A stretch of DNA of 64,000 bases from Breviolum minutum Mf 1.05b.01. Lineage: Eukaryota > Sar > Dinophyceae > Suessiales > Symbiodiniaceae. The position numbers were made by a program, and so were the translations under genes. The notes beneath the pieces were generated by a model. It did no database searches. It was not told the DNA's origin and saw only the letters and a list, made by a program, of their open reading frames with translations. Location of the stretch: the NCBI GenBank assembly GCA_000507305.1, contig DF239097.1, positions 268,293 to 332,292 of the forward strand, read 5' to 3'. Below, piece by piece: positions 23,901-35,363 of the stretch. Every line of letters starts with the position of its first letter. Within the stretch, counting starts at the first letter, position 1.

Positions 23901-26045
23901 GCCTGTCATCACGTCACCAATTCAGAGTCCCCTGCCATGGAGCTGTGAGCACGGTGAGCAGTGCCGAAGGCATCATTGCAGTACACATCGGCCAGCTTCC
24001 TTCCATTTGGAAGATCATTTCGAAGACTTTCAAGATGTTCTAAGGAAATCTTTAATAATCAGCAAACCTACCAGGTTTGCAAGTATGCTAGTCCAGAGGC
24101 ACTTGCTTTTTTCTCGAAACCAACTCACATGAAAATTCTGCCGGCACCCTGCGTCCCAAACATGCCCAATGAATGCCAATGATCTGAAGTGGCGATGTGA
24201 GGTAACAAGGCACGTCACGACTTGTCTCTGCCTGATGGACGCACGGAAGGCAGCAACTTTGTCCTTCTCAGCTTTGATCTTGTTGCCTGATCTGCTTGAC
24301 AGAAAATTGAATCGCTGCAAGTCACGGGGTGTGAGGATTCGACACAGATACTGGCAGCTGGCATGTCACGCCTTCAGCATCGACGCCCTTTCCTTCTTCC
24401 TCCACCTCGGTAACGACATATCCAACCTCTACGAATGCCAGTGGCATCGATAGACCACATCCTGTACTGTCGTGATATGTCCAAACCCTCTAGAGACAAA
24501 GATCCTGTAGAGAGGCAGGAGAGTGCAAAAAGAAAGAACTGCTGTACTAGCTCAACTAGACACGTGGAATCGCAGATTCTCCAAAAGGATGACACTGCCG
24601 GCAGCGGGATCTGCGCAGGCCGCCTGAGCAAATGATACCAAACCTACAAGAGCATAAATGCATGCAAGTGCTGTATCTTCTCGTCTTCAATCAATCTCAT
24701 TCGATGCGTTATGAAACGCATACCATGCTTGAAAGACATCTGCATATACATATAATATATATATATATATACATATGTATATATATTTATATATGTGTAC
24801 GTATATATACGTTAGTATTATTGATTAGTCTAGTTAGNATATCATTTGATAAGTGTGTCGCACATTTGCTTGCACGTGCAGACGGCACCTCGACCTCTGG
24901 TCCGACGCAGTCTTTGCAGAAAGTCACTGGCTTACCCAGCTTCTCCTATGCGAAGTCGGACGTAGCACACAAATCTCTGCAATTTACATACTAAATCATA
25001 ATAATCATGATATGCATCATATGAATCAAATGCATCATATGCATCCTATGTATCATCTGTATCATATGATATAATTTGTATATAATAAATGTATCTAAAA
25101 ACGTACATTTCAGGTATGGACAAATATCAACCAATATCAACCTATATCGACAGAAAAAAAAACAACAACAGAATTTTGATGGCAGGGATTAGTCTCCTCC
25201 AGGATCTTTGCGACTGGTGCCATGGAGAACTTCTCAACCTCAGGGATGTTGCGAAACTTCTGAAACCTTCCAGCTCCAGTCCCTGCGAACGAGCCACGAC
25301 GCTTCCATCAGGTCGGCCAAGGTGGGATGCCAACACAATGGACTTGGCACCCTTCTCCAAAACCTCGCTGAAACGCACCACTGTGGTAATACCAATATCC
25401 TTACTGATCCTTACTGTACCAACGTAGACTCATGGGATCATAGACTCATAGGGAGCATATGGTTTTGGAATTGGGTCCCTTTCTTCTTAACTTAGGAAGG
25501 CAAACTGCCAGATGAGAGTGGCAGACCACTTTGCACCTCTACTGTGCCACTGCACTGCAGTGCCAACATAGTACCATACCAACCATACCCGCTTACCGTG
25601 GTGCAGTATTTCCCTACAGTATGCTATGCTTCTTTGCCACCTACTCTTGATTGCCATCTTGACCTTTCATGAAGTGAATCGTCCAACCCGGCCTTCTTGA
25701 TGGTGGGCAAAGCACCATCAATTCGCTGAGTGTTGGTGATCTTGGTAGGGTCGGCCTTGTCCTTCCAAGAAATGCTCGTAGATGAGTCAAGTCATGACAT
25801 CCAAGCGGGGACGACAATGCTCATCGATTTGCCACAACAACTACACTCTCCTGAGGCACGTTGAAGTCCACTCGCATAAAGATGCGCTTGCCGGCCACAT
25901 CAACCTCAAGAATTTGGCAAGCTGCTCAGAAGCATTCCAGCTCAAACGAGCAAGCTGCTACTTTGTTTGTCCCTCACCGGCACAAGTTTGAAGCATTCAT
26001 TCCACACTTCCAACAAGAAACGTCGTCAATGGTCAACTTTGGCAT
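20939..26045 (-). CDS. PGK: Phosphoglycerate kinase, copy B (tandem duplicate)
   Basis: Same enzyme, strand and exon plan as copy A, located 840 bp upstream of it. The start exon is 26022-26045 (MPKLTIDD, then a GT donor), the RVDFNVP exon lies at about 25853-25907 and the last exon ends with the stop at 20939. Exon sequences are almost identical to copy A, and the splice junctions I checked use the same dinucleotides (for example GA after RVDFNVPQ and after [10 protein letters not shown] after LPTIKK and after NMLDK). Introns are recognisably homologous but carry indels and different microsatellites. After QLCFH the two proteins differ: small indels send copy B into a different, longer tail rich in Phe and Ser that ends RVCC. 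Base 24838 is undetermined (N) but intronic. Both copies look functional; I see no disabling change in B. Confidence 0.95.
22197..22253. repeat. Intronic GAATAGAAAAT tandem repeat
   Basis: Four to five copies of an 11-bp unit (GA(A/G)TAGAAAAT) in a PGK copy B intron. The matching copy A intron (15898-15935) has only a shorter, degenerate version, so the array has expanded or contracted since duplication. Confidence 0.8.
24735..24840. repeat. AT microsatellite with an undetermined base
   Basis: TA-rich tract in a PGK copy B intron. Base 24838 is N, so the assembly was not resolved here. Confidence 0.85.
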
Positions 26046-26361
26046 GGCCTTGGAAATCACATCCAACACAGACCACCCGTGTGACACAGTTTGAGTCAGC
26101 AAAAAACTTTCTGCGGTTTCCAGTTTCTGTGCTGCCCGGGCACGGTAGTGACTGATAAATTGTCAGGGGGAGGCAGTTGTCAGCTGTGTCAATGCTGAGC
26201 CAAATGAGATTGGTCTGCAAAAAATACATCAAAGGCAGATGTCAATGCCAGCAACATGCCTTCCTAGCATGTTCCTTCTCCTCTTCTAACAAAACCCGAA
26301 GCACACCCCTCACTCTCCATGCTTGCACCATGCCAATATTTCAACAAACATGTCATGTTCT
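26046..26361. promoter_or_regulatory. Spacer upstream of PGK copy B
   Basis: A 316-bp spacer between the stop of the upstream gene (26362) and the copy B start codon (26045). It shares patches with the copy A 5' flank. Such short same-strand spacers fit dinoflagellate arrays in which mRNA 5' ends are made by trans-splicing. Confidence 0.5.
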
Positions 26362-27096
26362 TCACCTCTGACGGAAAAGCCGCTGCTCCTGATAGGAAAT
26401 GGGATCAAGGATCAGTGCAATGATAAACTCTGAAGGGTTTGTACAGGACAACATGCACTGCTTGATTTGGATCGAGGCGCGGAAGGATGGTTTTGGGATG
26501 TCCATTCCAACATTATCTCAGAGTGGTGCAACTCTGCACAATACCAAATACAAAAAGTTTCAATCTATGTCAATTATCAACATGAACCCATCCCTGCTCC
26601 TTCTCTTTAAAAAGAAACAAAATGCTATGCATGTCATACTCGCCGGATCACCATCCTCCTCTTCTGTGGCGACGATCTCCTGCCGATCCACTCGAAGACC
26701 GGTGGCCTTTGATGCAACACTGAGACTCCTTGAATGTCTTTGGCGGCACTAAGGGGGTTTTGTTTTGAAGATTTAGGTCCAAACCCAGCGGAAGACGCTG
26801 CCATAGAGAGGTACCTCGAAGCATTCACCTGGAGACTCAAACTTTTCATACATCTCTGGTGAGGATCTCGGTCAAGTGTCGGCCTCGTGTAAGTCCGGAA
26901 GACGCTGTGTGACTAGGGCTTTCGCAGCCTGAAAACCAAAGTCATGTTCAGAGGCCGAAGAAGTGCAAACTTCAGTAAGATACCCCATGGGAACCTCGAT
27001 CCGTTGGGGTTGTTTTCACCTTGGGCAAGGGCTTGCACAACTGACCTCAACGCAAGGGCCAGGATGACGTAGCTTCCAATCGACATACAGTTTCCT
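26362..27096 (-). CDS. Small multi-exon gene with hydrophobic N-terminus, unknown
   Basis: The likely start at 27094-27096 opens with MSIGSYVILALALRSVVQAL, a signal-peptide or membrane-anchor-like segment, followed by a GT donor. Exon-like blocks follow at about 26890-26937, about 26785-26865 (FESPGECFEVPLYGSVFRW), about 26635-26735 (GLRVDRQEIVATEEEDGD) and a last exon at about 26362-26510 (PKPSFRASIQIKQCMLSC) ending in TGA. The middle junctions are not fixed because two frames are open in exons 2 and 3. No family recognised. It could be secreted or membrane-anchored. Confidence 0.45.
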
Positions 27097-27513
27097 TCTT
27101 CTAAATTCTAAAGCAAATCATATGGTTGGTCTAAAAATCTCAAAGGTCTGAGAAACACCACAACTTTGGAGACGCATGTGGTTCTGAAAAAAAATGCATT
27201 GGTTTCCTCCTATTACCAACTTGCTTCTGAGGCACGGTGATGTTGTAACCATGCCTTCTGCTGGGTGTGAACCTGCCAGCGGGTCAAGTCCACAAAGTCA
27301 CTGAGAGAAGGACAAAAGCGGAGAGAGACATATTATCACCTGATTCCAATCAGAATCAGAAAAATTCATAGGCTTAAAGCCAAGCCAAAAAAAATCTACG
27401 AATCGCATGCTATGGTCAATTGTACTTTGTTTGAAGAAAACATCTGTCTTTTTTGAGAATCCAAATTTGGGCTCCACCTGACTTAAACCCATCTCACCCT
27501 TTCATATCTGGTG
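27097..27513. other. Spacer, no gene seen
   Basis: Short frames only. It separates two minus-strand genes. Confidence 0.4.
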
Positions 27514-30500
27514 TCATGACTCCATGATCCGCTTGGCCTTTTTGGCCCACTTCAAATGCGGCGAGGCATTGCGTTTCACCATCGGCAGCCGAGCAGAACT
27601 CTCAGTCTCCCAGGGCGCTGCCTCTGCCAAAAGGTGCAGGTGGTTTAGAACCAAATCAAAGAATCCTGCTCGTTCAATTGATTTGCATGAATATATTCAC
27701 CCTGTTCACTTAGAGTCTTTTCTTGCGTCTTTTGAATCATGGAAATTTCTTGAATCTATTTGCATCTGCTTTCAAGGTCAACATCCAGCCTGCCGTAGTC
27801 GGCGCCACCAAGCAAAGTGGGGACGTCGACCCTCTGTCTCAGGCCTGCCAAAGCTGAAAAATGTGGTTGGTTGGAACCATGTTGGAAGATGTTGGATCTA
27901 TATATTCCCTTGGTTGATGCATTCTTTGGATGCTTAGCTTTTCATCTGCCCAAGGTCCAAAAAATGTCCCTGTACTACATTGGCTGGGATTTTCTCCGAT
28001 CTTACCTCAGGTATTGAGCCAACACAAACCCACAAGCAAGCGTGGGTTGCTCAACCCCCCAACCTCGCCAGTGACCCATCGGCAGACATCAGCAAGATGA
28101 GGTCAAAGTCAGTTTCTGCCTGGCAGCTTTTGGATGGGTTGTTTGATGAGTTTGGGTGGAATCAGGTACCTTCCCCAGAACATTTTATGCACCACATGCC
28201 TAAGGCCCCAAATGATGGAGTTTCATGGCTCAGGATGCTTTTTCAGCTAAATTCTGTGGTTTCTTTGTGACTGAATTGTGAGGGCTTTGAGCGTAGGTTT
28301 ACCAGCGTTTTAGTCTCGTGCCGTTGAGTTCTGGCACTTGCTACTTTGCTGGCGTTTCCTTTCTGGCACGGAAAGCCAGTTAGAGATACATACATTTTTA
28401 CATGTCTACAGAAATGTGTCAAATTCTGGTCTTGCAGCTTTTGGATGACAAAAGCAGCGGTATGCAGTATGCAAATGCTGTCATTTCAAGGCATCTTCTT
28501 TCTCTAAGTGATATCAAACACGGAAGCCCTAAGTGGCCCTGCTTTCCTTGCTTGCCTTGCTTGCATTGCAATCACCAATCACCTTTCTTCTGCAAAAGAC
28601 TCCTAAGCTACTAATTAATGCCGGCAAAGCCAATCCATTGGATGGCTTTTTGGCATGTCTTACTGGGGAAACGTCTTCCTCTGTTCCCTGGGCTGGTTGT
28701 GCCAGCTGCTACAGATCATGTCCGACCTCGGTAAGCTTGGTAGCAATCTTTGTGCAAAATTACAAGCGCCTCCGCAGCAAAATGTTGGGCACATTCATGC
28801 AAAAGGGGTCACACAGATTCAACTTGCATCCAAACCATCGGAAATCTTCAACCCACAACAGTCTGTTTTTTCTCTGAATGTGACATGAGATTTTACATCT
28901 GGTGACCCCAGCATCTGATTAGCTTCTGAGAGTCTATGTCTGTGCAGCTTGATGTCGGATCATCATGGATCATCACTCTTTGGCTCTTTTAAGCGGACTT
29001 CTCTGCTCAGCACTTCTGAGAAATCTTGTGGCCTCTCTCTGGTGCAGCCTCACCACAACAAGCTGCAATTGAATTGAAACTGATTCGCTACCTATGAAAG
29101 ACAGAAGTACAGGAGCACAGTGATCCATTCCAACCAAAACCAAATCTTACGGCTTGTACAAGTCCAATAATGTGAACATCTTTCCAAAATCAAACCAGTT
29201 TGAAGTTTGAAGATCAACCTATCCCAATCAATTACCAAGCAACGCATAGTATTTGGCACTTTGTGGTGCCGAAAGGAGCTCCTGGCAAATTTTTGGTGGA
29301 TCACTGTTGGTTTCCGGAGCGGTCATGACCTGATGATGAGGCCGCCTGCCACGGCGCGCAGCTCGTCACGGAGACGATCACCCTTAGTTTCATGCTGCTG
29401 CATCCTATGTTGATACCAGGATCAAGTAACCAAGTAGTGTAGACAAAGTCATTTCATGTAATTTAGCAAATTTGCTACAAGCTCACAAAGTTCATTCAGA
29501 TGACAAGCAAAGATCCAATGACCAATCAAATACACTCAGATTCCAGGCGCGTCTGGATTGCTCTGTTTGTACAATGCGAGTAGTTGATTCTCGCGGTGCG
29601 TCCGCCTTGTCAGTTGCAGGTACATGTTTCTGATGTCATACAAAAGCTGCAAAAGCATGCAATCATATGAATCATAAGCACTCTTTTTCGGTTTCACGTT
29701 TCACTTGCAACTGCTGCAACTGGCCAATCTAAAACATCAGTCGAACCAACCAGCACGAGATTCCAATAGCATGGCTTAACTGCTTCACTTCCAAAACAAC
29801 AAACAACCAATTGGAAAGTTACAGGCAAGCAGCTCTGGTCGTCGTGGCATCGTCCTGCGCTGGAAACGCGAGGCATTCGGCCTGAAAAACCAGGGTACGA
29901 AAATGACAAGCAAAGTTAGGATAGCTTTCATGGTTCAATTTCAAGAATCATGCCACAACTCAACTTTGAACATCCAACAGATCTAGCAAGTCTGGAAGTG
30001 ATAGAGATTCGATACGAAGATTCTCCCGAAACATCTTTACCACATGTCCAAAACATTCCAAAAGCAATTCATATTAGGGAAAACTCTCTCATAGCACGAC
30101 AAGAGGCCTTCCTTTCAATGCACAACTTCTAGCAAAGTCAGCCACCTTGACAGGACCATTTGACTCAGAAATCGATGGATTGACTCCTCCAACGAGTGAA
30201 ACTAAGCTTGGCACATGTGCTTCGGCCGCTTGCGTGGGGAGACGCAACGCTGAGAGGCCTGTGCTGGTGAAGTCGTAGCCTGGTCCAGGCCTGGCTACAA
30301 CTATTAATGGCTGCCTTTAAAAAACAGCAACAGTATTGTAGTTCCAAACATGCACCACGCAACACAACACAGAAACCTACAGAAAACTAAGAAGATCGCC
30401 TCTCAGCCATACCAATGTGATGAGTTGGGCTGCACTCATCTGCCAAGTCTTTGCCTGCACATCCAACAATCCTTGTGCTTAAGATGAGGCGATCACGTCC

Positions 30501-30935
30501 CAAACGTCCCACGTCATGTCTTAAGAACTCCCAGCCTTGAATTCCCAGCGATGCAGAGTCGCATCGCAGCAAAAGCCCCGGCTGGCTCCGGGACACTGCG
30601 GAAGCACCTGCCAGGGCTGCCATACCCGAAGAGCACATCATACATCATCGATGTGGAAGTGCAGTACGTGGACTATGCAGCATCCAGTGGCGTGCCAATT
30701 TTCAAACACACGTCTGGATATCTTTGGCACTTTAGTACCATCGCAGCCAACTTGATAAACACGCAAACAAATTTTCTGGATGGCAACATAAGGCGGAGAG
30801 AAATCCCTACAGATGGTCAACACCAACCCCCATGCTCCTTTTGCAGAACACAAACATACCAGCCTGAAATGCTGCTTGAAAGCTTGCTGGCAACAGAAGG
30901 CGTTGCCCATGACAGATTTGATGTTGAGCCTCACA
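27514..30935 (-). CDS. Multi-exon gene of unknown function
   Basis: Exon-like minus-strand blocks, 5' to 3': about 30868-30935 (SVMGNAFCCQQAFKQHF, GC donor), about 30120-30310 (GYDFTSTGLSALRLPTQAAE), about 29830-29885 (AECLAFPAQDDATTT), about 29525-29650 (YDIRNMYLQLTRRTHRENQ, after a TTTGCAG acceptor), about 29328-29405 (HETKGDRLRDELRAVAGG), about 28665-28710 (ending at GTAAGA, a textbook donor), about 28065-28120 (DLILLMSADGSLA), about 27785-27850 (LRQRVDVPTLLGGADYGRL) and a last exon at about 27514-27635 (RLPMVKRNASPHLKWAKK) with a TGA stop at 27514-27516. The N-terminal part at 30400-30760 is ambiguous because all frames are open there. I recognise no domain. Confidence 0.5.
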
Positions 30936-31861
30936 GGTGATAACCATGCAGCGTTATTCACCTAGCACAACTTGGCGCATGACCTCTTTACCTTCGTTTG
31001 AGTCAAGACACGACTGCGAGCGAGAGATGGTGCTGAAGCTGAGTGTGTCATCAGCTCTGTCTCTCCTTTCATGGCAGTACAATGACAGTGGGAGATGATG
31101 GCCACTCACCAACTAAACAGCTTAATTAACTGCTTGATTGCTGGGATCTGAGTAAGGCACCCTGATTTAAAGAATACAATGTACATATTATCCAAAAGAA
31201 AAACATGGCATGCACTGGCACTGTTGCGCAATGCACTGATCTCCCACACCTCCACGTCTGGCATGCGCCTTGCCAATGAATTTCAAGTTGGGGTGTTTTC
31301 GTATTTTTCGTCAATTTCTATCGATTTCTACCACGCATCCCAGCCTGGAACCGGCCATGAGCGGCCATGGTGAGTGCAGCGGTCGCTTCAGAAAGTTTAT
31401 CCCAGGGTTCGAAGGTTTTTCTTAGTTCACCATGTCTCTATTCTTCAAGGTTTGGTGATAGAAAGAAAGTAGTCGTTCACAATTGCAGCTTTTTTGTGGC
31501 TACAACTTTCCATTGTGTACATGTGTGAGAAATCCGGATTCTAAATTCACACGCCCTTACCCTTGTGGCTTTGCCAGCTAGGCAAGCAGGGCCTGAGCAA
31601 AACTGGCTTGAGAATGCACTGTGCTCTCGGTGTCATATTCGTCTGATTTGCTTCATTCACCAGCCAGCAGACAGGGGAATCCACCCAACTGAAACATGTA
31701 TGATAGTTGTGCACGAGTTCATGTTCCTACTGCGGTAAAAATCTGTGAGACGTACATTGTGAAACATATGCCAGCACCCCGAAAACGACGGACAAAAAGC
31801 TGGGCGGTAGAAAAACAGAATCCAGTTTGTGGAATCCTGCTCTACCCAGACTGAACCAGGC

Positions 31862-31957
31862 CTTCCCACTTTGGATAAGGCAACGTGACACAGCCATGAT
31901 CCAAGCTTCATGTGTCCTCACATCATCATGGATTTCAAGTCTCGCCACACTCTCCAC
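31862..31957 (-). CDS. Single clear exon, gene not resolved
   Basis: A 96-nt, 32-codon block between a TTGCAG acceptor and a GC donor on the minus strand, reading VESVARLEIHDDVRTHEAWI and continuing to IQSGK. The tail AWIMAVSRCLIQSGK vaguely resembles a PPR-type helix, but one unit is not evidence. It may be an upstream exon of the 27.5-30.9 kb gene. From 30960 to 31860 I see no other exon that I would defend. Confidence 0.4.
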
Positions 31958-32259
31958 CTGCAAGCAACAGCCGACAACAAGTAAACTTGCGTGAGGATCC
32001 TTCTTACACCAGTATTCATCATTTACAGAGTGAAAGCCGTGCCAGACAAGTGGATATCCATAGATATCCGTTTTTCATGCCTTTTCCGTTTCCCATGAAA
32101 TGGGGGACACCATGGACATTCATGAGATATATATATATATACACTACAATAGGATCCTCTCTGCACGTCCATCTGGTCGAAAGCGCCTTTTTCTTTTGCT
32201 GTGTGATCATCATGCGAAAAACAATGAAAATGTCCAACTCTTTTTACATCATTCCTACA

Positions 32260-33102
32260 TCATTCCACTGGCTCCCCCTTGTACGGTGGTTCACCCGGAT
32301 TCCTTAAGAAATGCAAAGGAGATCGGATTGCATCTGATCCATAAAACCATCCATTTCCATCCAGTTTTTCGAAGAGGCAGTGTCGGATTGACACCGTACC
32401 CTCCTCGGGAGATTTCTTTCCACCACCAAAACCTGCGGTCATGCCTGTCTCAATATATCCAGGACTTAAACAGCTCACAAGGAGCTCTGGATGCTGTTTG
32501 GCAAGCCACATGGTGTATGAGCTAAGCAATGCCTTGGAAAGGCCGTAGCCACCCATCCTGTCAGCCACAGAGCCTAGTCCAGTCGTGGCATGTTCGGCGA
32601 TCTGTTCCCAGGAGATCTCTGGGCTGCAAAGCATTTTTTTCACGGAGTCCGAGCATTCGCGGACATACATCGGGCCAGCACCCGAACCAACATTCACGAT
32701 ACGCCCCGACTTACTGAGCAAAGGCATGAAAGCTTCGACGACTCTCTTGGGACCAAAAAGATTCGTATTCATCACAACATCTGGAGCAACACCATGGCCA
32801 AGACCAGCACCCGCATTGTTGACAATCGCATAGAGCTGCACGCCCTCTGCATCCAAAATCGGTTTCACAACCGCCGCTGCGGAGATCACTGACTCATCTG
32901 AAGAAGTGTCGAGTTGCACTACTTCACATTTGCCTTTGCAGGATGCTGGCAATCCATCCATGATCGACTTCACAGCAGCGGTTCCCTTCTCAAGGGATCT
33001 GGAACCCATATATACATGACAGCCATGGTCATACGTGAGCTGCTTGCACAATGCAAAACCAATGCCGGCATTTCCACCCGTCACCAAGATGTGTTGGGTC
33101 AT
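32260..33102 (-). CDS. Short-chain dehydrogenase/reductase, intronless
   Basis: A 280-residue NAD(P)-dependent oxidoreductase of the classical SDR superfamily. The Rossmann motif TGGNAGIG lies at about residues 8-15, the structural NNAG motif follows, a serine in the IVNVGSGAG strand fits the catalytic Ser, and YGLSK supplies the catalytic Tyr-x-x-x-Lys. The overall pattern is closest to carbonyl-reductase-like SDRs; the substrate is unknown. The frame is open 26 codons further upstream, but I take the Met directly before QHILVTGGNAGIG as the start because the SDR fold begins there. There is no intron, unlike its neighbours, which suggests retroposition. About 45 nt upstream of the ATG the minus strand has TTGGCTCAA, a possible decayed spliced-leader end. 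There is no signal peptide or membrane segment. Confidence 0.88.
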   Translation of the reverse strand: MTQHILVTGGNAGIGFALCKQLTYDHGCHVYMGSRSLEKGTAAVKSIMDGLPASCKGKCEVVQLDTSSDESVISAAAVVKPILDAEGVQLYAIVNNAGAGLGHGVAPDVVMNTNLFGPKRVVEAFMPLLSKSGRIVNVGSGAGPMYVRECSDSVKKMLCSPEISWEQIAEHATTGLGSVADRMGGYGLSKALLSSYTMWLAKQHPELLVSCLSPGYIETGMTAGFGGGKKSPEEGTVSIRHCLFEKLDGNGWFYGSDAIRSPLHFLRNPGEPPYKGEPVE

Positions 33103-33384
33103 GACTTCTGACCCAATGGTTTTACAACGGAAAAATGATGCCAAATTGAGCCAACGTGTCTCTTCACAGCAACACGTCAATTGATAGATCTGCAGTCAAT
33201 GGTCCGGTCAAGGGTCAAAATCTAGGTAGTTTACCTATCCAACCCCTGGCCAACAGCTGTTCTACTTGCATTGTCAACATGAACCAGAATTTGCAGTTTG
33301 CAAAGCGTCTCCGCCCTATTCACATATTCAACAAGTACATCATTTCGTTGACCATTTTGTTTGAAAAAATCGAAGTCGCCACCC

Positions 33385-35142
33385 TAAGAGCCTCAGCTCT
33401 CTTCAGCTTCTCCAGCAGCCTCTTCGACCCCTCCCTGGATCGGATTTTAAAGGTTGAGATTTGCGACAAAGAATCTCCAAACGCTATAGCATCACTAGCA
33501 GCAAACAGAAAAAAATGGCTTGCGGCTTGCTATGCCTCAGCATCATCTGGCTGATCACCTGATGCTTCCTCCTGCGTTGAGGTTACGATTTTTTTTGTAA
33601 ATGATCCCATTTAAACTTTAAAAACTTAGCAAGATGGACAAACTTCAGCAATGCCACAAAAACGGAGATCTTGCAAATCCTTATTTCGAAATCTCTTCAT
33701 CCTTTGGATGTCGTTTTGGTCCTCTGGTGCATTGGCCTCTTCTGGAGTTGGTGGGAGTGAGTCAGGAATGAGGCAGCCCTGCCATTCACCAACCGTGTGG
33801 CAGTGAATGAAAGGCAGTTACGCCAGTTTTTCACACCACACCTTCTTGAGGCCGCCAGCACAGTCCAGTACTGCCCAAAGGGGCTGCTCCATGTCGATCC
33901 GATTCAACAGATCCTTTCGAAAAAAAAAGACCCTGAGGACATGATCGTATCCGTTTTTTGGGCCCATCCAGTTTTTAGGTCTCTGGGCCCCATCCACAGC
34001 TGCGGCTCCTCTGGGGAGTAGGAAAGAACCAGCCGACGATTGATGAAGAATTCCTCGGCGGCCAAAATCTCTCAGAGAAAAAATTTGTTCGTACCCATCT
34101 TTTTTAGGAAACTGAAAACCTCTCCCACTGAGAGTTTCTGACCTTTGAAACCTTGAGATAGAAGGAATTGACGATGACTTTATGAACTGGAGATGGTGCT
34201 GCCAAAGTGTCCAAACCACCCAAGATTGTGGCCAGAGCCTGAAAGGAATGGCTACAATTGAACAATGATGCAAGGTACACCAAAAGCAGAATCCAAGAAA
34301 TAACGGAATATGTTCTAGTATCACATATATATATATATGTACATACCAATTACTGTATGTTTACATATATCCATCTGAATCTGACGCCTGGCTGGTATGA
34401 AACATCAACAGCTGCCCCCCGCCATCTCCAAGGAACAACCCTTCCGTTATGACCAAGCTGCTCCAATGGTGAAGGTCTTGGCAGGTTTCAGTTTGCCGAA
34501 GATGTTGTCCACCTTGGCACCAAGGTAGTCAACCTAACCATGGTCTAATCGCCCTAGTGCAGCTGCAACCATGCCTCAACTTGTTCACCATTCCAGTACA
34601 CGGAGGACATGTAGCCACCTACCTGATTTTAGTGTCAAAAAAGTCTGAAAGCGCAACTGTAGCCCAGCCTTCAACTGTGCTATGTCCATCCCCAAGCTCT
34701 GCACATAAGACTTGGGAACATCCGCTGCACTGCCAGGTAGCTTTGCCTCCAAGACCACAAGGAAAAAATTGGTTCCAGTGAAATCTCTGTGAATCCATGC
34801 TGAATAAACATCACAAAGCTCTGGGGATCCACACATCACCTTCCCCCTTCAACATCTCTGGGTCGGTAGCAGTGAAGCCAAGACCCATCGGACACCTAGG
34901 CTTTTCGGTCAGAGTTCTTTTTTGGTTGGCAGATCAACAACAAACTGAGTCCCCTAGCATCTCCCCACCAGCCAAAGCATCTACGCGGATCTCAAACCAA
35001 CACCTAAGCGCTGAAAATCATCCTCTGATTGGCTGATCCACTCCTCTCACTCATCCATTTTCTGCATCTCTTGAAAGGTGTCCCCTAGGGGCTCCAACCC
35101 ACGTCCAGCGAGGCTTCGCAGGGGTTCAGCTGAGAAGGCCAT
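33385..35142 (-). CDS. Multi-exon gene of unknown function, start identified
   Basis: The likely first exon is about 35050-35142, with ATG directly after a CTCGCAG acceptor (a natural leader-addition site) and reading MAFSAEPLRSLAGRGLEPLG. Further blocks: about 34845-34900 (MGLGFTATDPEMLK), about 34690-34765 (LPGSAADVPKSYVQSLGMD), about 34455-34535 (YLGAKVDNIFGKLKPAKTF), about 34165-34245 (TILGGLDTLAAPSPVHKVIV), about 33945-34080 (AAEEFFINRRLVLSYSPEEP), about 33850-33905 (MEQPLWAVLDCAGGLKK, GT donor), about 33655-33785 (LPPTPEEANAPEDQNDIQR), 33542-33577 (a 36-nt exon EEASGDQPDDAE with a GC donor) and about 33385-33435 (GSKRLLEKLKRAEALR). The acidic Pro-rich tail suggests a soluble protein. 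No family recognised; the stop is not located. Confidence 0.55.
34322..34345. repeat. Short AT tract
   Basis: ACATATATATATATATGTACA-type run in an intron of the surrounding gene. Confidence 0.7.
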
Positions 35143-35363
35143 CTGCGAGCAGATGGTTTTGACATCTTTCCCTAACTTTTTTACAAACGGAATCACGGGA
35201 ATCACCTATTCTCTCTTTACTCTCTATTCCTCTGATCCATGGTTGTTATATATCTCCTCCCTCAGTGTGTCCCAAGGCAAAAAAAAAAACAATGACTGAC
35301 TGCAAGACCACGAACTAAGGCACCTTGGGTTCTTTTTGGTGGGTTACACCAGGCCTTGGAAAT

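Noticed and set aside
26195..26215. ATTTGGCTCA on the minus strand upstream of PGK copy B, spliced-leader-like
   Set aside because: Ten bases only, and the equivalent place in PGK copy A differs. A plausible leader acceptor lies directly at the start codon instead.
32540..32560. CCGTAGCCA on the plus strand, matching the 5' part of the dinoflagellate spliced leader
   Set aside because: Only 9 bases, and it lies antisense within the conserved coding sequence of the reductase, so chance is the simplest reading.
33103..33180. 26 extra in-frame codons upstream of the reductase start
   Set aside because: They are Cys/Trp-rich and unlike any SDR N-terminus. The Met directly before the Rossmann strand fits the family.
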